From: Vibrio litoralis DSM 17657
GTDB taxonomy: Bacteria; Pseudomonadota; Gammaproteobacteria; Enterobacterales; Vibrionaceae
DNA: 64,000 nucleotides
Assembly (NCBI RefSeq): GCF_000426765.1
Contig: NZ_KE384567.1
Span: 1 to 64,000 of the forward strand
Direction of reading: 5' to 3'
Positions 54,994-64,000 of the stretch are shown piece after piece. Each line of letters starts with the position of its first letter. Position 1 is the first letter of the stretch. The notes below the pieces were generated by a model. That model was not told the DNA's origin. It saw nothing but the letters and a program-made list of their open reading frames with translations, and did no database searches. Position numbers and translations under genes: made by a program.

Positions 54994-55121
54994 ATACCCA
55001 AAGTAATTGGACTTACAGTTGAGGCGACAAGTGAATGAGACCCCATGAGCATAGCTCGTCTATGTGATTGGGGCGAATGAACGCCGTCAACAAAACTACA
55101 ACTTCAATTACGAAGGGTATA
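54994..55121 (+). repeat. ERIC-like (IRU) intergenic repeat, copy 2
   Basis: A 128-bp imperfect palindrome beginning ATACCCAAAGTAATTGG and ending GAAGGGTATA, with central arms GAGACCCCATGAGCATAG and TGTGATTGGGGCGAAT. It is the inverse-oriented counterpart of 5327-5454. It lies between fadH and ydjA and ends three bases from the fadH stop, so it would be the 3' UTR of fadH. Confidence 0.82.
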
Positions 55122-55123
55122 AG

Positions 55124-57193
<2,070 letters not shown>

Positions 57194-57397
57194 TCAAACA
57201 TCTGTTTACATTTTTGCAACCTAGCTCAATTTTCCGCATTTTATTTCTTACAATCGATGCGGTTACGAAAAAACTGATGATGTTCAGAAAAATTTTAGAT
57301 GAATCTTGTGTTTAACAATTGATGAGGCGACACTCTTAGTTCAGCTTATGGTACATTGCTCGAATAAGTTATTGGTCATGTTTAACTGGACAGAAAT

Positions 57398-59257
57398 ATG
57401 AAAAAACTATTTTGCTTTATTGCGACGATCTTTAAAGGCTTATGGAAGTTGATATCCTTCCTACGTGTTGCCTTACTCAACCTTTTATTTATTGGTGTGT
57501 TGGTTCTCGTCTACTTCTCTTTTTTCCCGCAACAAGATCCGACTTCAGAGCAAGCAGAAGCGCCTAAGAAAGAGGCTCTGGTTCTCAATTTAGAAGGGCC
57601 GATTGTTGAACAACGTACTTACGTTAACCCTTTTGATTCCTTATCTGGCACTTTGTTTGATAAAGACCTACCAAAAGAAAACGTACTATACGATATCGTT
57701 TCGACGATCCGTTTTGCCGCCGCAGATAATTCTGTGCCTGGCTTAGTGCTAAATTTAAAGCAAATGCCGGAAACCAATCTAACCAAACTGAGGTACATCG
57801 CCAAAGCGATTAGCGAATTCAAAGCCACTGGCAAACCTATTTATGCTTATGGCGATTTTTACAATCAAAGCCAATACTACCTAGCAAGCTATGCCGATAA
57901 AGTGTTCCTTTCTCCAGACGGTATGGTACTTCTTAAAGGCTATGGCGCTTATACGCTTTACTATAAAGATCTCTTAGAAAAACTGGATGTCACCACGCAT
58001 GTTTTCCGCGTAGGGACTTACAAATCGGCGGTAGAACCTTTCATTCGTAATGATATGTCAGCAGCAGCCAAAGAATCAGCAACTGCATGGCTAACCCAAT
58101 TATGGGGTGCTTATATTGATGATGTTTCGCACAATAGAAAAATAGACGCTAAAGCGATCACCCCAAGCATGGATGAGTTTTTGGCGAAGATGAAAAGTGT
58201 TGATGGCGACTTAGCGAAACTATCGAAGCAAGTCGGCTTAGTCGATCAATTAATGACTCGCCAACAAGCCATGAGCTTTATGCGCTCTAAATTCGGTGGC
58301 ACAGAGAAAAATGGCTATAACGGCATTAGCTATTATCGCTATAAAGAAAAAGTCACACCTCCTATTGTCACTACCGCTGATAAAGTGGCAGTCGTGGTTG
58401 CAAGCGGCACGATTCTAGATGGCGACCAGCCTAAGGGTAGCGTTGGCGGAGATTCGATGGCTCGCCTATTACGACAAGCTCGCCTAGACGACAATATTAA
58501 AGCGGTTGTATTACGTGTAGACAGCCCAGGTGGTAGTGCCTTTGCTTCTGAGATTATTCGTAATGAAATTGAGGCGTTAAAGCAAGCGGGTAAACCGGTG
58601 GTGGTTTCGATGTCTAGCCTTGCAGCTTCTGGCGGTTACTGGATTTCAATGAGCGCAGATAAAATCATTGCCCAGCCAACTACCCTCACTGGCTCCATTG
58701 GTATTTTTGGCATTATCACTACCTTTGAAAAAGGCTTAAGTAAACTTGGTGTGAATACTGATGGTATCGGCACTAGTCCATTCTCTGGTGTTGGCCTAAC
58801 CAATGGTCTATCGAAAGGCGCTTCTGAAGCCATGCAAATGGGAATTGAACATGGTTACCATCGCTTTATTTCACTCGTCGGTAAGAACCGTGATATTAAA
58901 GTTGCCGACGTCGATAAAATTGCTCAAGGTCGAGTATGGACTGGGCAAGATGCAATGAAACGTGGTTTAGTCGATCAAATGGGCGATTTTGATGATGCGA
59001 TTAATGAAGCCGCGAAACTGGCGAAGATTGATAGCTATAAATTAACTTGGATAGATAAGCCACTAACGCCGACGCAGCAAATGTTGCAAGATCTGTTTAG
59101 CTCAATGGATGCATCAATTGGTAACCCATTAAATAAATGGCTGCCAGATTCACTCAAACCCGCTGCTGCGCAAATTTCGCAAAGTGCTGACTTATTGAAT
59201 AGTTTAAATGATCCAAAAGGTTATTATTCGTTTTGCTTAACTTGCCAAGCTAACTAA
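57398..59257 (+). CDS. sppA: Signal peptide peptidase SppA (protease IV)
   Basis: A 619-residue inner-membrane serine protease that degrades cleaved signal peptides. One N-terminal membrane helix at about 24-44 is followed by two tandem S49 domains. The Ser/Lys dyad is Lys209 (RVGTYKSAVEPF) and Ser411 (SSLAASGGYW), aligning with Lys209/Ser409 of E. coli SppA. It is divergent from fadH and precedes ansA as in E. coli. Confidence 0.95.
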   Translation: MKKLFCFIATIFKGLWKLISFLRVALLNLLFIGVLVLVYFSFFPQQDPTSEQAEAPKKEALVLNLEGPIVEQRTYVNPFDSLSGTLFDKDLPKENVLYDIVSTIRFAAADNSVPGLVLNLKQMPETNLTKLRYIAKAISEFKATGKPIYAYGDFYNQSQYYLASYADKVFLSPDGMVLLKGYGAYTLYYKDLLEKLDVTTHVFRVGTYKSAVEPFIRNDMSAAAKESATAWLTQLWGAYIDDVSHNRKIDAKAITPSMDEFLAKMKSVDGDLAKLSKQVGLVDQLMTRQQAMSFMRSKFGGTEKNGYNGISYYRYKEKVTPPIVTTADKVAVVVASGTILDGDQPKGSVGGDSMARLLRQARLDDNIKAVVLRVDSPGGSAFASEIIRNEIEALKQAGKPVVVSMSSLAASGGYWISMSADKIIAQPTTLTGSIGIFGIITTFEKGLSKLGVNTDGIGTSPFSGVGLTNGLSKGASEAMQMGIEHGYHRFISLVGKNRDIKVADVDKIAQGRVWTGQDAMKRGLVDQMGDFDDAINEAAKLAKIDSYKLTWIDKPLTPTQQMLQDLFSSMDASIGNPLNKWLPDSLKPAAAQISQSADLLNSLNDPKGYYSFCLTCQAN

Positions 59258-59282
59258 CCACTTTCAAAGTACTCACCAACCA

Positions 59283-59314
59283 AAAACCAGCGATGACCTA
59301 TCGCTGGTTTTTTC
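59283..59314 (+). terminator. Terminator of sppA
   Basis: AAACCAGCGAT/ATCGCTGGTTT is a perfect 11-bp stem with a GACCT loop and a T-run. Confidence 0.9.
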
Positions 59315-59340
59315 ATTGCTACGCACAGTATTACTCTGTT

Positions 59341-59360
59341 TATTAAGTCACTTGGGTATA
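59341..59360. repeat. Solitary end of the TIR repeat family upstream of ansA
   Basis: TATTAAGTCACTTGGGTATA matches the right end of the 35761-36027 element. No partner end is nearby. Confidence 0.6.
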
Positions 59361-59419
59361 CCGTGAATTATCGTTATAATCCACCACCTGTCTGTTCCTA
59401 CAAACGATATTCTAAAATT

Positions 59420-60433
59420 ATGACTAGAAAACATATCTACATCGCCTACACTGGCGGCACGATCGGCATGAAGCGTTCTTCTCATGGCTACATTCCTGCC
59501 GATGGTTTTATGACTCAACAGCTACAAGCCATGCCTGAGTTTCACCGCGAAGAAATGCCTCTTTTCACGGTACATGAATATTCTCCACTAATGGATTCTT
59601 CTGATATGACGCCAAATGATTGGCAGCATATTGCTGATGATATTAAAGCTAACTATGATAAATATGATGGTTTCGTGATTCTACACGGCACCGACACTAT
59701 GGCTTACACCGCTTCTGCCTTGTCTTTCATGTTTGAAAATCTTGGCAAGCCAGTCATTGTGACAGGTTCTCAAATTCCCCTCGCAGAGCTGCGTTCAGAT
59801 GGCCAAGCCAACTTATTAAATGCCCTACACATTGCAGCAAACTACCCAATCAATGAAGTAACGTTATTTTTTAATAACCAATTGATGCGCGGTAACCGCA
59901 GTACTAAATCGCGTGCTGATGGCTTCAATGCCTTCACATCACCTAATATGCCGCATTTGCTTGAAGCAGGGATCAACATTCAAGTCAGCAATCCCGACTT
60001 CATTGATAAAAAACCAGAGGGTGAATTTCGAGTTCACACCATCACGCCACAACCAATTGGTGTGATCACCATGTACCCTGGGATCTCGCATGAAGTGATT
60101 CGTAACACACTTCGCCAACCAGTCAATGCGATGATCTTACTAACATTTGGTGTGGGCAATGCTCCGCAAAACAAAGAAATGCTCGGTCATTTAAAAGAAG
60201 CGTCTGAGCGTGGTGTGATCGTGGTAAATCTCACTCAGTGTTTAACTGGAAAAGTGAATATGGATGGTTACGCAACTGGCGTATCTTTAGCGGAAGCAGG
60301 TGTGATTAGTGGTTATGATATGACGCATGAAGCGGCTCTAGCGAAGCTACACTACTTACTCAGCAAAAACCTAAGCTACGAAGAAATTAAATCTCAGATG
60401 AAGCAAGTATTGCGCGGTGAGATGAGTTTATAA
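59420..60433 (+). CDS. ansA: Cytoplasmic L-asparaginase I
   Basis: A 337-residue type I asparaginase hydrolysing asparagine to aspartate and ammonia, without a signal peptide. Motifs: the first active-site Thr in IYIAYTGGTIGMK, the second in FVILHGTDTMAYTASALSFM, and VIVTGSQIPLAELRSDGQ. Sequence is close to E. coli AnsA throughout. I chose ATG 59420, which aligns with the E. coli N-terminus; the longer frame from 59363 starts next to the repeat. No clear Shine-Dalgarno is present. Confidence 0.93.
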   Translation: MTRKHIYIAYTGGTIGMKRSSHGYIPADGFMTQQLQAMPEFHREEMPLFTVHEYSPLMDSSDMTPNDWQHIADDIKANYDKYDGFVILHGTDTMAYTASALSFMFENLGKPVIVTGSQIPLAELRSDGQANLLNALHIAANYPINEVTLFFNNQLMRGNRSTKSRADGFNAFTSPNMPHLLEAGINIQVSNPDFIDKKPEGEFRVHTITPQPIGVITMYPGISHEVIRNTLRQPVNAMILLTFGVGNAPQNKEMLGHLKEASERGVIVVNLTQCLTGKVNMDGYATGVSLAEAGVISGYDMTHEAALAKLHYLLSKNLSYEEIKSQMKQVLRGEMSL

Positions 60434-60435
60434 GC

Positions 60436-60512
60436 GTCACTCGGGTTCTCGTTACTCGTTGCTCGGAAAAGATAATTCGAGCAACGAGAAGCAAAGCGCC
60501 CGAGAAACGAGC
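60436..60512. repeat. CTCGTTGCTCG-type palindromic repeat after ansA
   Basis: TCTCGTTACTCGTTGCTCG is followed after a short gap by TTCGAGCAACGAGAAGC and GCCCGAGAAACGAGCTCC, forming a long inverted repeat. It shares words with the duplicated element at 22306-22517, so both belong to one dispersed family. Confidence 0.7.
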
Positions 60513-60541
60513 TCCGGCCCTTTTAAAACTAGGAACCGATT

Positions 60542-60823
60542 CTAATTCTCCACCTTCACTCGCAAAATATCTTCTTCTGTGTCTGAAAACTGTTTTTTTA
60601 GATCCGCTTTCGATTTAAACGTCACTTCACCGCCCGCGGCAACCGACATATGTTGAGAATCATGGTTGTGCTTTGACTGATAAAGCATCACCGCTTGCAT
60701 GCATGAATCGCGCTGCTCTTTGGTAATTGGCGAGCCATCTAACCAACGGCCAGTTTCAATCGCATAGTTTAAACGCTCGAGCACTTCCGGTGTCATCGCA
60801 TTCAGCAACTGTTCAACATTCAT
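60542..60823 (-). CDS. yeaC: YeaC family protein (DUF1315)
   Basis: A 93-residue soluble protein of the DUF1315 family, starting MNVEQLLNAMTPEVLERLNYAIETG and containing RWLDGSPITKEQRDSCMQAVMLY. Function is unknown. I chose ATG 60823, which has AAAGGA eight bases upstream. It sits beside msrB and gapA, the same neighbourhood as E. coli yeaC. Confidence 0.9.
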   Translation of the reverse strand: MNVEQLLNAMTPEVLERLNYAIETGRWLDGSPITKEQRDSCMQAVMLYQSKHNHDSQHMSVAAGGEVTFKSKADLKKQFSDTEEDILRVKVEN

Positions 60824-60888
60824 ATTCTTATTCCTTTCGAATTGTAGCGACAACATATCCACTGCCTTCGCTTAACTAATGTGGAAAT

Positions 60889-60911
60889 ATACCCAAGTGA
60901 CTTCAAGATGC
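60889..60911. repeat. Solitary end of the TIR repeat family between yeaC and msrB
   Basis: ATACCCAAGTG and CTTCAAGATGC match the left end of the 35761-36027 element. It overlaps the downstream flank of msrB and the upstream flank of yeaC. Confidence 0.6.
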
Positions 60912-60914
60912 GAG

Positions 60915-61298
60915 TTAACGATTAAAAACTAACGATACCGAGTTCACACAAAAACGCTGCCCCGTTGTTTCTTGAGGTCCATCTAAAAACACATGCCCTA
61001 AGTGACTATCACACTGCGCACAGCGGATTTCTGTTCGAATCATTCCGTGACTGTGATCTTCTAAATATTTAATCGCCGTTTTTGAAACCGGCTTATCAAA
61101 ACTTGGCCAACCACAGCCTGAATCAAATTTATCATCTGAGACAAATAAATCGGCTTGGCAGCAAGTACACTGATAAGTGCCTGTTTCTTTATTATGAAGC
61201 AAAGTACCTGAGTATGGCGCTTCCGTTCCACCAAGACGACATACTCTATATTGTTCTTCTGTTAAGGAAGTTTTCCATTCTTTATCCGTCTTTTTCAC
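60915..61298 (-). CDS. msrB: Methionine-R-sulfoxide reductase MsrB
   Basis: A 127-residue repair enzyme reducing methionine-R-sulfoxide. Zinc cysteines lie in YQCTCCQ and [19 protein letters not shown] is the family signature, and the catalytic Cys is in [10 protein letters not shown] chose GTG 61298 because GAGGA lies five bases upstream; a TTG at 61331 in the same frame would include that site as codons. It is divergent from gapA, as in E. coli. Confidence 0.93.
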   Translation of the reverse strand: MKKTDKEWKTSLTEEQYRVCRLGGTEAPYSGTLLHNKETGTYQCTCCQADLFVSDDKFDSGCGWPSFDKPVSKTAIKYLEDHSHGMIRTEIRCAQCDSHLGHVFLDGPQETTGQRFCVNSVSLVFNR

Positions 61299-62679
<1,381 letters not shown>

Positions 62680-62716
62680 GCATTAAGCAAGATCTTCTTT
62701 TGAAGACAAGTTAATA

Positions 62717-62743
62717 AAAGGCGACCATTGTGTCGCCTTTTTT
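62717..62743 (+). terminator. Terminator of gapA
   Basis: AAAAGGCGAC/GTCGCCTTTT is a perfect 10-bp stem with a CATTGT loop and a T-run. Confidence 0.9.
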
Positions 62744-62749
62744 GTTGAT

Positions 62750-62892
62750 AGTTCCTGGGTGGCTAGTCCCTAGTCCCTGGGTTTTTACTGAAGCTATTTG
62801 TTTTACTGACTATAGTTATGATTTTGATGACTCCCTTTTTCAGGAAATCTTCTTTTCCTAGAGACTAGGGACCAGAAACTAGGAACCCACTC
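62750..62892. repeat. CTAGTCCCTAG-type inverted repeat before yeaD
   Basis: GGCTAGTCCCTAGTCCCTGG near the left end and GAGACTAGGGACCAGAAACT with CTAGGAACCC near the right end are inverted with respect to each other, separated by about 90 bases. Related words recur at 63783-63830. Confidence 0.7.
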
Positions 62893-62893
62893 C

Positions 62894-63778
62894 ATGAACC
62901 TTACCCACTTACCTGTTATCAGTACCCTATCTGATTGCATTACGGTTGTTCAAAAAGACCAGCTTAAAATTATCCGTATCCAACATGCTAAAGCAGAAGC
63001 TGCCATATCCTTGTTTGGTGGCCATGTTATTTCCTTCAAGCCTCAAGGCAAGCAAGAGCTTATCTTTACCAGTGAAGATGCAATTTGTGATGGCAAGACA
63101 CCATTGCGTGGTGGCATTCCTGTTTGTTGGCCGTGGTTTGCTAAAGCGGCTGAGCCAAGTCATGGTTTTGCCCGCACCACTGAATGGTCTTTGGTTGAGC
63201 ATAGAGAAAATCAAGATGGTGTAGTGGTTCGAATTGAGCTAAAGCCCTCTCAAGAAACCTTGACGATCTGGCCACATCAATTTGAAGTCTTTTTAGATAT
63301 TGAAGTCTCTGAGCAATTAATCGTAACTATGCACATCAAAAATATTGATGATCAGGCTTGGAAGTTCTCTGGCGCTCTGCATACTTACTTCAACATTGCC
63401 AATATCTTGGATACCCAAATTTCGGGTATGGGCGATCACTACATTGACAAACTGCAAGATGGCAAAGTGTGCCTAGGTGGTGATTCACTCAATATTACCG
63501 CGGGTGTTGACCGTGTTTACACTCATCCTGCGAAACAAATTCTGATTTCAGACCCAAATAACAAACGCATCATCAGCGTTGAAAATGAAGGTGATACCGC
63601 AGCGGTTATCTGGAACCCGTGGGAATTAACTCAAGGTATGGTAGATATCAAAAATGATGCCTATGCCAACATGGTATGCGTTGAATCAACTCTTTACGCA
63701 GAGTCGCTAGAAGATGGCCACACACTTGAGCCCGGTGAAAGCTATTTGCTAAGTACTAAGATAGGCTTGAAAGCATAG
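62894..63778 (+). CDS. yeaD: D-hexose-6-phosphate mutarotase YeaD
   Basis: A 294-residue aldose-1-epimerase-like enzyme interconverting the anomers of glucose-6-phosphate and related sugars. Features are ISLFGGHVISFKPQG, LRGGIPVCWPWF, HGFARTTEWSL and the catalytic His in ALHTYFNIANI, with VCVESTLYAES near the C-terminus holding the catalytic Glu. It follows gapA, the same order as in E. coli, but a terminator and repeat intervene. Confidence 0.93.
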   Translation: MNLTHLPVISTLSDCITVVQKDQLKIIRIQHAKAEAAISLFGGHVISFKPQGKQELIFTSEDAICDGKTPLRGGIPVCWPWFAKAAEPSHGFARTTEWSLVEHRENQDGVVVRIELKPSQETLTIWPHQFEVFLDIEVSEQLIVTMHIKNIDDQAWKFSGALHTYFNIANILDTQISGMGDHYIDKLQDGKVCLGGDSLNITAGVDRVYTHPAKQILISDPNNKRIISVENEGDTAAVIWNPWELTQGMVDIKNDAYANMVCVESTLYAESLEDGHTLEPGESYLLSTKIGLKA

Positions 63779-63782
63779 GGCT

Positions 63783-63830
63783 CTATCTAGGAACTAAAAA
63801 CTAGGGACTAGGAACTTTTTCAGCCTAGTC
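63783..63830. repeat. CTAGGGACTAGGAAC-type repeat after yeaD
   Basis: CTAGGAACTAAAAACTAGGG, ACTAGGAACTTTTT and CAGCCTAGTCCTTTTTT contain the same words as the repeat before yeaD. The CTAGGAACTTTTTCAGCCTAG arrangement could fold and end transcription of yeaD. Confidence 0.6.
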
Positions 63831-63893
63831 CTTTTTTCACCATTCACTCCATGCCATACTCCGCATCCAAATTACTAACAAGACTGACCCTGT

Positions 63894-64000
63894 ATGACCT
63901 ATCAATGCCCTCTTTGCCATCACACTCTAAACGCTACTCAGAATGGGTTTACTTGCACTAATAACCATCAGTTTGATCGTGCGAAAGAAGGATACGTTAA
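63894..64000 (+). CDS. rlmA: 23S rRNA (guanine-745-N1)-methyltransferase RlmA, 5' part only
   Basis: An open frame running off the window edge, first 35 codons visible. MTYQCPLCHHTLN, then FTCTNNHQFDRAKEGYV, is the N-terminal zinc finger of RlmA (Cys-x2-Cys with a Cys and His further on), very like E. coli RlmA. The enzyme methylates G745 of 23S rRNA. The rest lies outside this window. Confidence 0.88.
   Translation, partial: MTYQCPLCHHTLNATQNGFTCTNNHQFDRAKEGYV

Overview
The window is an AT-leaning (roughly 40-45 % G+C by eye) stretch of a gammaproteobacterial chromosome that looks like Vibrionaceae, most likely the large chromosome of a Vibrio. Supporting this are rnfABCDGE-nth, moaABCDE next to ybhK, oppABCDF, a secreted GH18 chitinase of the Vibrio ChiA type, a long-form second GAPDH, and the block topB-ydjA-fadH-sppA-ansA-yeaC-msrB-gapA-yeaD. 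RnfD and RnfG carry their FMN threonines at residues 187 and 175, the positions I recall for Vibrio cholerae. The species cannot be named from the sequence.

Layout. 1-5.5 kb: tRNA-Tyr, a purine cassette (NCS2 permease plus 8-oxoguanine deaminase) behind a candidate xanthine/urate riboswitch, then DcuB with an FNR-like box. 5.5-13.3 kb: LysM lipoprotein, glutathionyl-hydroquinone reductase, a cysteine-rich protein and the oligopeptide permease operon. 13.8-18.1 kb: chitinase and a 481-residue GAPDH. 18.2-24.5 kb: molybdopterin synthesis operon behind a probable Moco riboswitch, divergent ybhK, and uvrB. 25-33.6 kb: tRNA-Asn, the Rnf electron-transport operon with nth, gloA and rnt. 33.7-43.3 kb: Na+/H+ antiporter family protein, DsbA-like protein, a MITE-like repeat, grxD, sodB, a degenerate SDR, adhE, a MarC-family protein and a K+ channel. 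43.4-48.1 kb: asd, yejK, yejLM, tRNA-Ser. 48.2-51.1 kb: the one accessory-looking patch, with an integrase N-terminal remnant beside tRNA-Ser, a Fic protein with three repeated promoter motifs, an IS-like scar and a diguanylate cyclase. 51.2-64 kb: ybiB, topB (LexA box), ydjA, fadH (FadR box), sppA, ansA, yeaC, msrB, gapA, yeaD and the start of rlmA.

Themes. Several genes fit anaerobic or redox life: DcuB, AdhE, Rnf, Moco synthesis and Fe-superoxide dismutase. The purine cassette would import oxidised purines and turn 8-oxoguanine into urate. Intergenic regions hold several repeat families: two ERIC-like elements, a 267-bp TIR element with solitary ends, a CTCGTTGCTCG family with a local tandem duplication at uvrB, and CTAGGGAC repeats around yeaD.

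Most of the window is conserved core genome. I found no CRISPR array, intact transposon or prophage, and no clear undescribed multi-gene system. The best leads are the purine cassette with its leader RNA, the tRNA-Ser/int-remnant/fic locus, and the MITE-like element.
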